Source: Candidatus Jordarchaeum madagascarense
GTDB lineage: Archaea; Asgardarchaeota; Jordiarchaeia; Jordiarchaeales; Jordiarchaeaceae
Length of the DNA stretch: 28,243 nt
Reading direction: 5' to 3'
Assembly (NCBI GenBank): GCA_019056875.1
Contig: DXJA01000010.1
Coordinates: 1 to 28,243 of the forward strand
This document shows positions 15,118 through 24,308 of this stretch, one piece after another (positions within the stretch are counted from its first letter, which is position 1; every line of letters begins with the position of its first letter). A program made the translations under genes and the position numbers. The notes beneath the pieces are model-generated. The model made no database searches, was not told the DNA's origin, and worked only from the letters and a program-made list of their open reading frames with translations.

Positions 15118-18100
15118 TTACCCACCTCCTAGTATTGCTCTAACCTGAGCCAGAATCTGTTTATCAGTAAAGTGTTCTATGGTTATTGCTCCTGAGGGAC
15201 AAGCAGCAGCGCACAATCCGCACCCCTTACAAAGGGCTTCTATCACGTTTGAGACCTGCCTCCCGTTCTTTTCTACAATTTGTGCAGCACCGCTTTCGCA
15301 AATAGACACACAGACCTTGCACCCAGCGCAATAATCCTCATCAACTCTGGCTATCGCTCCCTCAATTTCTAATGCTTCCTTGGACAGAACAGTGATTGCC
15401 CGTGCGGCTGCACCACACGCTTGAGAGATGCTCTCATCTATGAATTTTGGCGACTGCGCAAGTCCACAGAGAAACACTCCATCAGTGGCAAAATCAACTG
15501 GACGAAGCTTCATATGTGCCTCTAAAAAGAATCCCTCCTTACCAAGGGGAACCTTAAGTATCTGCCCCAAATTTTTATTATCCGGGTTCGCGAGTATTCC
15601 CGCGCTTAACACAAGTAGATCCGGTTCCATTAGGATTTTTTTCTTAAGAATAGGGTCTCTAACCAGTACCTTCAGTTTTCCCTCATTGGTAACCTCGGGT
15701 TTATGCTTGTCATCGTAGCGAATGAATATAACTCCTCGTCTCATGGCTTCTTGGTAGTATTTTTCTCGGAAACCATATGTTCTCATATCTTTGTAAAGTA
15801 CGTAAACTTCTGATTTCGGATTTGATTCTTTGATTTTCAACGCGTTCTTAACCGCATTTGTGCAACAGACTCTTGAGCAACTCGGGTGTTCACTGTTTCT
15901 TGAACCGATACACTGTATCATAACTATGGTTTCGGCGTCAAGTTTTCCCTCCGCTAATTTTTCCTCCAGTTCTAACTGTGTCACTACTCTAGGGTCTTCT
16001 CCATACAGATACTCCTTCGGTTTATGCTCAGCGGCTCCCGTGGCCACAATTATTACACCATGCTGAATTTCCTTTTTCTCCCCATCACACAGTATTGTAG
16101 AGTTGAAATTTCCAATATACCCTTCAACACTTATTATCTCTGCATTAGTATGAATGTGTATCTTCTTGTTTTTCTCCACTCTTTTTATTAGAGAATTGAG
16201 CTTTTCACTGGGGTCGTCACCGTTAAGAAGGAATTTTATCCTGCGCAGGTTTCCTCCAAACTGTTTTTCTTTTTCTACCAAGTGGACTTCGAATCCCTGT
16301 TCTGCTAGTTCTAAAGCGGCGGTTATTCCCGATAAGCCTCCGCCAATCACTAAGCCGATGGGGGAAATTTTAATCATGGGTTTTTTTAGAGGTCTCAAGA
16401 ATCTGGCTTTTGCCACGGCTCCTCTAACCAGATCCATGGCCTTCTTTGTTGCTTTTTTTGGTTCATGCATGTGGACCCAGGAGCACTGGTCTCGTATGTT
16501 CGCCATTTCGAAGAGATAGGGATTGAGACCTCCCTCGCGACAATTATCCCGGAAGAGGGGTTCATGTGTTCTCGGAGTGCAGGAAGCAACTACCACGCGG
16601 TTAAGATCATGTTCTTTGATGTTTTCCACCATCCGCGCTCCAGTGTCCTGTGAGCAGGTGTAAAGATTATGTTCCGCATAAACAACGTTTGGAAGTGTCT
16701 TAACATACTCCACAACTCTGGGAACATCAACCACTCCGCCTATGTTTATTCCGCAGTGGCAGATGAAGACTCCGATTCGAGGTTCCTTTTCTTCAACATC
16801 CTTCTCTGGCGGATATTTCTTTGCAACTATCAGCTTTCCTCTCACCGAGGATATGAGGCCTCCAGCCTTTGAGGCGGCGCCGCTTGCTTGCGCTACACTA
16901 TCGGGAATATCTTTGGGCGAAGAGAAAGCACCACAAACATAAATTCCCGGTATCGAGGTTTCAAGAGGGGAAAACTCCTTAGTGTCACAAAAACCGTATT
17001 CGTTAAGAGCTATGCCCAGTTTTTCCGCCATGCCCTTCGCATTCTTGGGCGGTTTCATGCCTACCGAGAGCACCACAAGTTCGAATTCTTCCTCTTTAGG
17101 CTCTCCGTCTTCAGTATATTTTACAAGAAGGTTTCGTGATTCAGGTATTTCCACTACACTCGCAATTCTGGATCTGATGAATCTAACCCCATATTCCTTT
17201 TCAGCTCTTTCATAGTATTCGTCGAACTCTTTTCCGTATGAACGCATGTCTATGAAAAATATGGTACACTCAAGAGGGTCCTGGGTATGCTCTTTGGCGA
17301 TGACCGCCTCCTTAATTGAGAACATGCAACAGGCAGCAGAACAGTAATTGTTTCCCAAACGGGTGTCACGGGAACCCACACACTGTACAAACGCAATATT
17401 TCTGGGAATCACACCATCATACGGGCGGATAACCAACCCTCCATAAGGCCCGGAGGCACTCAGTATGCGTTCAAAATCGATGCTTGACACCACGTTAGGA
17501 AATCGTCCATAACCATATTCTTGAAGAGCTTCTGGTTCGAATTCGTCAAATCCCGGTGATAATATGATGGAACCCACCTCTAAGGTTAAGTCCTTTTCTT
17601 CCTGCTCATATTCAATCGCCTTCGCTCTGCACACCTCACTACATATCCCGCATCCGATACACTTCTCTTTATCAATTAAGTAAACCAGCGGGACTGCCTG
17701 TGGGTACTTAACATATATTCCTCCCCTGTCGCCTAAGCCTTCATTGAACTCGTCAATGGCCTCAACCGGGCACCATTGTGCACAGACTCCGCATCCCGTA
17801 CATTTCGCCTCGTTAACGCGTCTGGGTCTCTTGGAGATGGTTACTTTGAAATTTCCAGCCTTCCCCTCAACCTTTTTTATAGAAGCGTTTGTTAAAAGTT
17901 GGATATTGGAATGTCTTCCTGAACCTACCAGCTTTGGTGCAAGAATACACATGGCACAATCGTTTGTCGGAAAAGTCTTGTCAAGTTGTGCCATCACTCC
18001 ACCTATGGAGGGTGACTCGTCCATCAAATAGACTTTAAACCCGGAATCTGCTAGGTCAAGTGAAGCTTGGATTCCCGAGATTCCACCACCAACAACCAGT

Positions 18101-18126
18101 ACTGCTCCAACCTTGTCCGCCATCAT
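15118..18126 (-). CDS. hdrA: Double HdrA (HdrA'-HdrA'' fusion, 1002 residues)
   Basis: Two HdrA modules in one chain. Residues 1 to about 435 (A') have an FAD motif GGGISG (13-18), CAMC at 57-60 and an inserted ferredoxin (C109-C119, C156-C166), but no N-terminal or C-terminal cluster domain. Residues about 448-1002 (A'') have an N-terminal cluster domain (C456, C458, C491, C516, C548), a second FAD motif GGGLSG (595-600) and a C-terminal ferredoxin (C933-C943, C966-C976). They have no CxxC at the position matching 57-60 and no inserted ferredoxin. Two neighbouring gene pairs encode the same A'-A'' order as separate proteins. The fusion is therefore likely to be a built-in HdrA heterodimer with two flavins. 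ATG 18123 (spacing 6 from GGAGGT) may be the true start in place of 18126. The start overlaps the stop of the mvhD fusion. Confidence 0.9.
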   Translation of the reverse strand: MMADKVGAVLVVGGGISGIQASLDLADSGFKVYLMDESPSIGGVMAQLDKTFPTNDCAMCILAPKLVGSGRHSNIQLLTNASIKKVEGKAGNFKVTISKRPRRVNEAKCTGCGVCAQWCPVEAIDEFNEGLGDRGGIYVKYPQAVPLVYLIDKEKCIGCGICSEVCRAKAIEYEQEEKDLTLEVGSIILSPGFDEFEPEALQEYGYGRFPNVVSSIDFERILSASGPYGGLVIRPYDGVIPRNIAFVQCVGSRDTRLGNNYCSAACCMFSIKEAVIAKEHTQDPLECTIFFIDMRSYGKEFDEYYERAEKEYGVRFIRSRIASVVEIPESRNLLVKYTEDGEPKEEEFELVVLSVGMKPPKNAKGMAEKLGIALNEYGFCDTKEFSPLETSIPGIYVCGAFSSPKDIPDSVAQASGAASKAGGLISSVRGKLIVAKKYPPEKDVEEKEPRIGVFICHCGINIGGVVDVPRVVEYVKTLPNVVYAEHNLYTCSQDTGARMVENIKEHDLNRVVVASCTPRTHEPLFRDNCREGGLNPYLFEMANIRDQCSWVHMHEPKKATKKAMDLVRGAVAKARFLRPLKKPMIKISPIGLVIGGGLSGITAALELAEQGFEVHLVEKEKQFGGNLRRIKFLLNGDDPSEKLNSLIKRVEKNKKIHIHTNAEIISVEGYIGNFNSTILCDGEKKEIQHGVIIVATGAAEHKPKEYLYGEDPRVVTQLELEEKLAEGKLDAETIVMIQCIGSRNSEHPSCSRVCCTNAVKNALKIKESNPKSEVYVLYKDMRTYGFREKYYQEAMRRGVIFIRYDDKHKPEVTNEGKLKVLVRDPILKKKILMEPDLLVLSAGILANPDNKNLGQILKVPLGKEGFFLEAHMKLRPVDFATDGVFLCGLAQSPKFIDESISQACGAAARAITVLSKEALEIEGAIARVDEDYCAGCKVCVSICESGAAQIVEKNGRQVSNVIEALCKGCGLCAAACPSGAITIEHFTDKQILAQVRAILGGG

Positions 18127-18896
18127 CCCACCTCCAGCGCTGTGTACCGAGGAGCTCTCTCCTCGATTCTATCCACCGCCACTAAATTTTTCCGCCGCAT
18201 AATTGCAATATGTCGAAGCACTTTATCAGGACTCAAATCCAATCTTTGAGATAATTCCTTAACAGAAGAAGGCTTGTCTTTTACTAGGCGGAGAATTCTG
18301 TGGCGTTCATACTCATCATCCATGTAACCGATTGACCTTCTCTCGAAGTCTTCCTTGGGTATTTTTTCTCCGTAAACGTTCTCCTTCTCAGTAACTTGTC
18401 TCTCTTTACCAATTAGTTCTCGCAAACGTGCATCCGCCACTGTGTCCCTAACCGCCATCAACTGTTCCAATACCGTCTGGTCTGGGTTCTCTCCAGCCAA
18501 GGGTGACGGACCCATGGAGCTTAACTGATTGGTGAAGTCTGTAATAACTTCTGCAAAAAGGTTTCCCCCTGAAGCGGGAATCCACTCAAGGCGTAGTCGC
18601 TCCGGATCGAAACCGGTTTTGGCTATGAGCTTTTTCAACATTTTTATTTTAACCTCAGCATTAAGATTACCCTCCAAGTAGTGGCAATCACCTGGAAGAC
18701 AGCCCGCGATTAGCACGCCGTCTACACCGCTTGCAAGAGTCTCTACCACGATGACTGGATCAATTCTCCCACTACACATCAATCTCACAATACGTATTGT
18801 TGGAGGATAACTAAGTCTGCTCATTCCGGCCAGATCGGCTGCGGAGTAGGCGCACCAGTTGCATAGAAATCCCACAATTTTCGGTTCATAACTCAT
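18123..18896 (-). CDS. mvhD: MvhD fused to a C-terminal winged-helix module
   Basis: Residues 1-130 are a standard MvhD electron adaptor with all cysteines (C12, C15, C41, C66, C71) and the LEWIPASGG motif. Residues 131-257 are an extra region: a helical segment with many charged residues (VLEQLMAVRDTVADARLREL), a basic linker, and a winged helix-turn-helix (PSSVKELSQRLDLSPDKVLR) with a wing ending in RYTALEV. The extra region resembles the stand-alone protein encoded at 12922-13269. ATG 18896 follows GGGAGG by 7 bases and overlaps the end of hdrA'' by 11 bases. The fusion could tether a regulator to the redox complex or serve as a protein-binding adaptor. MvhD function is firm, that of the tail is not. 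Confidence 0.9.
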   Translation of the reverse strand: MSYEPKIVGFLCNWCAYSAADLAGMSRLSYPPTIRIVRLMCSGRIDPVIVVETLASGVDGVLIAGCLPGDCHYLEGNLNAEVKIKMLKKLIAKTGFDPERLRLEWIPASGGNLFAEVITDFTNQLSSMGPSPLAGENPDQTVLEQLMAVRDTVADARLRELIGKERQVTEKENVYGEKIPKEDFERRSIGYMDDEYERHRILRLVKDKPSSVKELSQRLDLSPDKVLRHIAIMRRKNLVAVDRIEERAPRYTALEVG

Positions 18897-20841
18897 AATT
18901 TTTCCTCCCTATTACTGCGAGTGATTGAGCTAGAATCTGATCATCTGTGAAATGAAATATGGTAATAGCTCTCGCCGGGCAGCTCGCCGCACAGGTACCG
19001 CACCCCTTGCAAAGAACCTCCGTAACCTCCGCTTTTCCTTCCTCACCCTTTTTTATTGCCCCGTAGGGACATATGCTCTCACAGGTTCCGCACTCGATGC
19101 ACAAGTCTTGATTGACTTGGGCTACTATTGGCTCTACCTCAACCTTACCCTTAGACATCGGAATGGCTGCTCTTGCAGCTGCTCCACTGGCTTGAATCAT
19201 ACACTCAGTGATGTCTTTGGGGAACTGGGCGGCACCGGCGAGATAGATTCCGTCAGAATTTGTGTCAAGGGGCTTGAGTTTCGGGTGTGCCTCCCGGAAA
19301 AACCCGTCTGGGGTGCGTGTAACGCCCATTTTGGAACCCAGTTCTGCAGCATCCTTTCTGGGCATTATAGCCTCGGCAAGAACCAGTAGATCGGCGGGAA
19401 TCTCAATGGTCATTCCCAGAGTGGGATCGGAAACCAGCACCTGAATCTGTGAGTCTTCTGATTCAATAATCTTCGGAGGGTTATCGGTCCGGTACTTGAA
19501 GAAGTTTATACCCGCCATTCTGGCGTCTCCGTAAAACTCTTCCTGACTCTTACTGAAGGATCGAATGTCTCTGTAGAGTATAAAGACCTCTGTTTCCGGA
19601 TACTCTTCTTTGATGAGCATTGCGTTTTTCAGAGCAACGGAGCAGCAAACCCTAGAACAGTATGGCCTTTCGGGATTTCTGGAACCCACACAAAGTAGGA
19701 AAACAACACTCTTAGGCACTCTACCATTTGATGGTTGCGTCAATTGACCTCCATTGGGACCATTACTGCTAAGCATCCTCTCTAATTGAAACTGGGTGAT
19801 TATATCCTCATACTCTCCAAAGCCGTATTCATTAACTGGTGTATACGGATCATAGCCAGTGGCGATAATTATGGTTCCCACGGAAATCTCTTTTACTTCG
19901 GGTTTGCTATCCAAAGACAGAGCATTTTTCTCGCAGACTTTAACACATTCCCCACAGCGTGTGCAGTTAGCTTCGTCGATGGTAAGGATACTGGGAACCG
20001 CATCATCGTAAGGTATGTAGATAGCCTTTCTATTGTTTAAACCAAAATTAAATTCGTCTGGCACCTCAACCGGGCACACATCGATACATTTCCTGCACAG
20101 GTTACAATTTTCCTTGACAAATCTAGGTTTTCTCTTTAGTTTTATTTCGAAGTTACCAATGTATCCGCCGATTTCCTCAATTTCCGTGTTGGTGAAGATT
20201 TCGATGTTACTGTTGTTGGTTACCTCCTTCAACATTGGGTTCAAAATCTCTGAGGCCTTCTCATTTGTTAAAATAACTCTGTTTAACTGGGCCACTCTTC
20301 CCCCGAGGTAAGGTGACTTTTCAACAATACAAGCGGAGAACCCTCTATTCGCCAATTCCAAGGCTGCCTGGATCCCAGTTATTCCTCCTCCCACAACTAG
20401 GGTCTTAGGTTTTACCTGAACCTCCCTCCTTTCTAGGGGTTGCAGTAAGCGAGCCTTAGCCACAGCCATTCTCAATAGGTCCTTTGCCTTATCGGTAGCC
20501 TTCGCAGGATATTTGGAATGAGCCCATGAACACTGTTCTCGGAGATTCGCCATCTCGAAAAGATACCGGTTTAAGCCTCCCTCTTCCACTACGGAGCGAA
20601 AAGTTGGTTCGTGCATTTGGGGAGAGCAGGAAGCTACAATGACTCGGTTCAAATCATGATCTTTGATGTCTTTTTTTATCATTTCTTGACCCGGCTCTGA
20701 ACACATGTAAACATAGTGCCTTGCAATCACGACTCCTGGAAGTTTTCCTGTGGCTTCGACAACCTTTTCAACGTCGACGACTCCCGCGATGTTCAGTCCG
20801 CAGTGACAGATGTAACATCCAATACGTGGTTCTTCTTCCAT
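18886..20841 (-). CDS. hdrA: HdrA'' subunit with inserted ferredoxin, CxxC motif lost
   Basis: HdrA paralog of 651 residues. It has an N-terminal cluster domain (C12, C14, C47, C72, C104), an FAD domain (GGGITG 150-155), an inserted ferredoxin (C246-C256, C293-C303) and a C-terminal ferredoxin (C581-C591, C611-C621). At the place where A' modules have LDCxxCIL it reads ILTNEKASEILNPM, without cysteine. It starts one base after the stop of the hdrA' encoded at 20843-22144 (in another frame), with GGAGG upstream. The two proteins should pair. Of the three A'' modules in this window it is the only one that keeps the inserted ferredoxin. Confidence 0.92.
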   Translation of the reverse strand: MEEEPRIGCYICHCGLNIAGVVDVEKVVEATGKLPGVVIARHYVYMCSEPGQEMIKKDIKDHDLNRVIVASCSPQMHEPTFRSVVEEGGLNRYLFEMANLREQCSWAHSKYPAKATDKAKDLLRMAVAKARLLQPLERREVQVKPKTLVVGGGITGIQAALELANRGFSACIVEKSPYLGGRVAQLNRVILTNEKASEILNPMLKEVTNNSNIEIFTNTEIEEIGGYIGNFEIKLKRKPRFVKENCNLCRKCIDVCPVEVPDEFNFGLNNRKAIYIPYDDAVPSILTIDEANCTRCGECVKVCEKNALSLDSKPEVKEISVGTIIIATGYDPYTPVNEYGFGEYEDIITQFQLERMLSSNGPNGGQLTQPSNGRVPKSVVFLLCVGSRNPERPYCSRVCCSVALKNAMLIKEEYPETEVFILYRDIRSFSKSQEEFYGDARMAGINFFKYRTDNPPKIIESEDSQIQVLVSDPTLGMTIEIPADLLVLAEAIMPRKDAAELGSKMGVTRTPDGFFREAHPKLKPLDTNSDGIYLAGAAQFPKDITECMIQASGAAARAAIPMSKGKVEVEPIVAQVNQDLCIECGTCESICPYGAIKKGEEGKAEVTEVLCKGCGTCAASCPARAITIFHFTDDQILAQSLAVIGRKNYEL

Positions 20842-20842
20842 A

Positions 20843-22144
20843 TCACTTCCTCCTTCTCAAAAATGTCACAGCCTTCATGGCTGCTGCGCTGGCTTCGGAT
20901 ACGCTGTCTGGCACATCCTTCGGGCTTAGCGCGGTTCCCGCCACAAAAACGCCTTGCACCTTGGTTGAAATAGTATTTGTCTTAATATCCGCTTCTCTTA
21001 TGAAACCATACTCGTCTAGGGGTATTTCTAGGATTTTGCTCAATTCTGTTATCCCGTCTGGTGGCGCTAGGCCCACGGAGAGAATCACCATATCGAAATC
21101 TTCCTCTATAATTTCTCCGGTTTCGGTGTCTTCGGCTCGAACTATCAGATTGTGTGTTTCCGGGATTTCGTAAATCCTAGCCACTCTCCCCCGTTTGAAG
21201 TGGACTCCGAACTCCTCCTCTGCCCTTTGGTAAAGTTCTTCGAAGCCTTTACCGTAGGTTCTAATATCCATATAGAAAATAGTGACATCAACATCGTGGA
21301 TGTGTTCCTTCAGCAGTATGCTGTCCTTGATGGCGTACATGCAGCAAACTCTGGAGCAGTAGGGATAACTGTGGTGCAAGTCTCTTGAGCCCACACACTG
21401 AACGAAAGCAACTCGTTTGGGTATGGAACCATCCGAGAGCCTGAAAATGTGTCCCGCGGTTGGGCCGGCTGCAGAGAGTAGTCTTTCCAGCTCTAAGGCG
21501 GTTAAAACGTTCGAATATTTTCCGTAGCCATAAGCCTTCTTTCTTCGGACATCAAAAGGCTTGTAGCCGGTAGCAATAATAATCGCCCCCACATTGAGAT
21601 TGACATCAACGGGTACCTGATCCAAGTTAACCGCTTCGGCCCCTATGGATTCACACACCCTTTTGCAAAGCTCACATTTAATGCAGTGTTCCTCATCGAT
21701 TGTGTATTTTAGGGGAACTGCTTGAGGGAAAGGAACATAAATCGCTTTCCGAACGCCGATCCCGGCGTTAAAATCATCAGCAACCTCAATGGGGCAGTAC
21801 CTAGCGCAGACCCCGCACCCCGTACACTTGGACATGTCAACGTATCTCGGCTTCTTTAGAATCTTGACCTGAAAACCTTCCCCGTTTCTTTTAACCTCTC
21901 TCACCTCAGAATATGTTAGAAGTTCAACATTCGGATGCCGACCAGCATCCACCATTTTCGGAGTGAGAATACAAGCTGAACAGTCCAGTGTGGGAAACGT
22001 CTTATCCAGCATAGCCATGTGACCGCCCACGCTCGGAGTCTTCTCAACTAGGTAAGCCTTCACCCCTTGGTCGGCCACATCGAGCGCAGCTTGGATACCG
22101 GCTATCCCTCCACCAATTATGAGAACACCCGATTCTTTGCTCAA
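20843..22144 (-). CDS. hdrA: HdrA' subunit (short form without terminal cluster domains)
   Basis: HdrA paralog of 433 residues. It starts directly with the FAD domain (GGGIAG 11-16), carries CSAC at 55-58, and has an inserted ferredoxin (C107-C117, C154-C164). The N-terminal cluster domain, C-terminal ferredoxin and MvhD domain of full HdrA are all absent, and the protein ends after the FAD domain. TTG 22144 is the start, overlapping the mvhD stop as TTGA, with GGGAGGG upstream. It closely matches the first half of the 1002-residue fusion in domain order and in motifs such as FPTxDC and CTGCGVCA. It is predicted to form a heterodimer with the HdrA'' encoded immediately downstream. Confidence 0.92.
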   Translation of the reverse strand: MSKESGVLIIGGGIAGIQAALDVADQGVKAYLVEKTPSVGGHMAMLDKTFPTLDCSACILTPKMVDAGRHPNVELLTYSEVREVKRNGEGFQVKILKKPRYVDMSKCTGCGVCARYCPIEVADDFNAGIGVRKAIYVPFPQAVPLKYTIDEEHCIKCELCKRVCESIGAEAVNLDQVPVDVNLNVGAIIIATGYKPFDVRRKKAYGYGKYSNVLTALELERLLSAAGPTAGHIFRLSDGSIPKRVAFVQCVGSRDLHHSYPYCSRVCCMYAIKDSILLKEHIHDVDVTIFYMDIRTYGKGFEELYQRAEEEFGVHFKRGRVARIYEIPETHNLIVRAEDTETGEIIEEDFDMVILSVGLAPPDGITELSKILEIPLDEYGFIREADIKTNTISTKVQGVFVAGTALSPKDVPDSVSEASAAAMKAVTFLRRRK

Positions 22145-22587
22145 ACGGAATCCCTCCCATCATTCTCCACCAGTAACGGGCCCATTTGCTTAAGCTCCTC
22201 AACCATTTTCTGGGTTACTTCCAAGAATTTTCTACCTTCTAGCCCAGAGATCCATTCTATTCGCAACCTTTCGGTTTCAATGCCAATCTCTTCCATGAGC
22301 ATTTTTAGAAACTTGGCTCTGGTTTCCGCGTGTCTGTTTCCCCCATTGTAGCGGCAGTAGTTAGGGTGACATCCCGCAATGAGTACTCCATCTGCCCCAT
22401 TTAGGAAAGCATCCACAACGTAGAGCGGGTCCACTTGTCCACCACACATAACCCTAATTATCTGAACGTTTGGGGGATAACCTATCCTGCTTATCCCCGC
22501 CTGGTCTGCGCTGGTATAGCTGCTCCAGTTGCAGGTGAAGGCTAGTATTCTTGGCTCAAACCGCTTTGCTTCACTTTTTTCATTCAT
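22141..22587 (-). CDS. mvhD: MvhD paralog with a cysteine-to-serine change
   Basis: MvhD-family adaptor of 148 residues. The first motif reads CNWSS where paralogs have CNWCA or CSWCS, so one conserved cysteine is Ser22. The later cysteines are kept (C48 in MCGGQVD, C73 and C78 in GCHPNYCRY). MCSGR has also become MCGGQ, and DCHY has become YCRY. The cluster may be coordinated differently, be less stable, or be absent. ATG 22587 is preceded by GGTGG. The gene lies between two hdrA'-hdrA'' pairs, 18 bases after the first. Confidence 0.9.
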   Translation of the reverse strand: MNEKSEAKRFEPRILAFTCNWSSYTSADQAGISRIGYPPNVQIIRVMCGGQVDPLYVVDAFLNGADGVLIAGCHPNYCRYNGGNRHAETRAKFLKMLMEEIGIETERLRIEWISGLEGRKFLEVTQKMVEELKQMGPLLVENDGRDSV

Positions 22588-22605
22588 ATCTTACCACCCT
22601 CTCTT

Positions 22606-24306
22606 TTATCCTCCTTTAAAAGCCGCTTCCACCTCCGCGAGTATTTGTTCGTCCCTAAAGCTCTTCATAGTTATTGCTCTGGAAGGGCATCCCGCGGCGC
22701 ATGTTCCGCAACCTCTGCACATGGCTTCTATTATCATGGATTTTCCCTCCTCAAATATGATTGCACGGGCTGGGCAGAGATCCAAACAGAGCTGGCATCC
22801 AATACACAGTTCTTCATCCACTTCAGCGGTTATAGCTGGAATTTTTACTCTCCTAAGCAACATCGGAGCTGCAGCCAATGCTGCGGCAGCGTAAGCTTGG
22901 GTTATACTCTCATCAATGCTCTTCGGACCTTGAGCAGCTCCACAAACGTAGATGCCGTTAACACCCAAGGCTACTGACCGCATTTCCATATAGGCTTCTC
23001 GGAAGAAGCCATCTGCCCCCAGTGGAACCTTAAGAATTCTTGAAATTTCTTCCCCACCATCGTGTTGAATCAAGGGTGTGGAAAGAACAACCAAATCACT
23101 GTCAATTTTCAGGTTCTCTCCCAGCAAAGCATGATGAACCCTTACCCCTAACTTGCCGTTTCCATTGGGAATAATTTCGGGTTGATTCTCTGGAGTGTAC
23201 TCTATGAATCGTATTCCCAGCTCCCTTGCTTTTGACTGATACTCCTCGTTCTCCTTGCCATAGGTTTGTAGGTCGCGGTAAATAATATAGACCTCACAGT
23301 CAGGATACAACTGTTTTATCAGAGTAGCGTTCTTAACGGCAACCATACAACATATTCTAGAACAATATGTTACCTTTCCTTCTCCCCGGGCTCCGACGCA
23401 CTGAATCATAACCACCTTTTCCGGGTGCTTCAACTTATTCTGTTTTAGAATTTGCTCTAACTCAAGCTGGGTAACAATCCCCTCATGTTTCCCGTAACCA
23501 TACATTCCAGAAGGTTCTAACGCCTCCGCTCCAGTGGCTAGAATTATTGTACCCACTTTAAATTTTTCAATCCCACCATTAACAGAAACTGTAATGTCAA
23601 AGTCACCAAAGTGCCCTTCAACATCCTTCAAAGATGCGGAAGTAAAAAGTTTAATGTTTTTATGACTTCTCACCGAATCAATAACTGGGCTTAGAATTTC
23701 GGAAACATTTTGATTCGTAAGATAAAGCTTGTGGAGCCGGTTTAACATACCGCCTAACTCGGGCTCCTTTTCAACCATAAAAACTCTGAAACCCTGATTA
23801 GCTAAGCAAAGGGCAGCAGTCATCCCAGATATACCGCCACCAATAATTAGCGTGGAGGGCCCCACTTCCACTTCTAACTCTTCCAGGGGCTCTGATTTTT
23901 GAACCCGCTTAACAGCCATAATTACAGAGTTAATAGCCTTCTTTGTGGCCTCCTTTGGCCTATCATGGTGTGCCCAAGCGCACTGCTCCCTAATGTTAGC
24001 AAAGCCAACGAGATACTTGTTAACCCCCGCCTCCTCACAAACTGATTCTAAAATGGAACCGTAATTTTTAGGAGAACAGGCTGCGAAAACAATGCTGTTC
24101 ACACCGTTATTCCTTATACTCTCTCTTATGCTTTTTATTCCTGCAGAAGAACAAAGGGAAACATTGCTCTCCACAAAGGCAACACCGGAGAGTTCTTTAG
24201 CGGCTTCAACGACTTCAGAAATATTAATCACATTACCAATATTGGATCCACACTCACATACAAATACTCCCGTTTTCGGTACCTGGTTTGGATTATCTTC
24301 CCTCAT
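22606..24306 (-). CDS. hdrA: HdrA'' subunit without inserted ferredoxin
   Basis: HdrA paralog of 566 residues. It has an N-terminal cluster domain (C17, C19, C52, C77, C109), an FAD domain (GGGISG 156-161) and a C-terminal ferredoxin (C501-C511, C530-C540). The inserted ferredoxin is missing: the chain runs from HFGDFDITV directly to VGTIILATG. The CxxC motif is replaced by LTNQNVSEILSPV. The overall plan equals the second half of the 1002-residue fusion. ATG 24306 follows GGGGAGG, 2 bases after the stop of its hdrA' partner. Confidence 0.92.
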   Translation of the reverse strand: MREDNPNQVPKTGVFVCECGSNIGNVINISEVVEAAKELSGVAFVESNVSLCSSAGIKSIRESIRNNGVNSIVFAACSPKNYGSILESVCEEAGVNKYLVGFANIREQCAWAHHDRPKEATKKAINSVIMAVKRVQKSEPLEELEVEVGPSTLIIGGGISGMTAALCLANQGFRVFMVEKEPELGGMLNRLHKLYLTNQNVSEILSPVIDSVRSHKNIKLFTSASLKDVEGHFGDFDITVSVNGGIEKFKVGTIILATGAEALEPSGMYGYGKHEGIVTQLELEQILKQNKLKHPEKVVMIQCVGARGEGKVTYCSRICCMVAVKNATLIKQLYPDCEVYIIYRDLQTYGKENEEYQSKARELGIRFIEYTPENQPEIIPNGNGKLGVRVHHALLGENLKIDSDLVVLSTPLIQHDGGEEISRILKVPLGADGFFREAYMEMRSVALGVNGIYVCGAAQGPKSIDESITQAYAAAALAAAPMLLRRVKIPAITAEVDEELCIGCQLCLDLCPARAIIFEEGKSMIIEAMCRGCGTCAAGCPSRAITMKSFRDEQILAEVEAAFKGG

Positions 24307-24308
24307 CT

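Noticed and set aside
15118..18126. The 1002-residue HdrA as an assembly artefact joining two genes
   Set aside because: The frame is continuous with a natural linker, and the module order is the same as in the two split pairs, so a real fusion is more likely.
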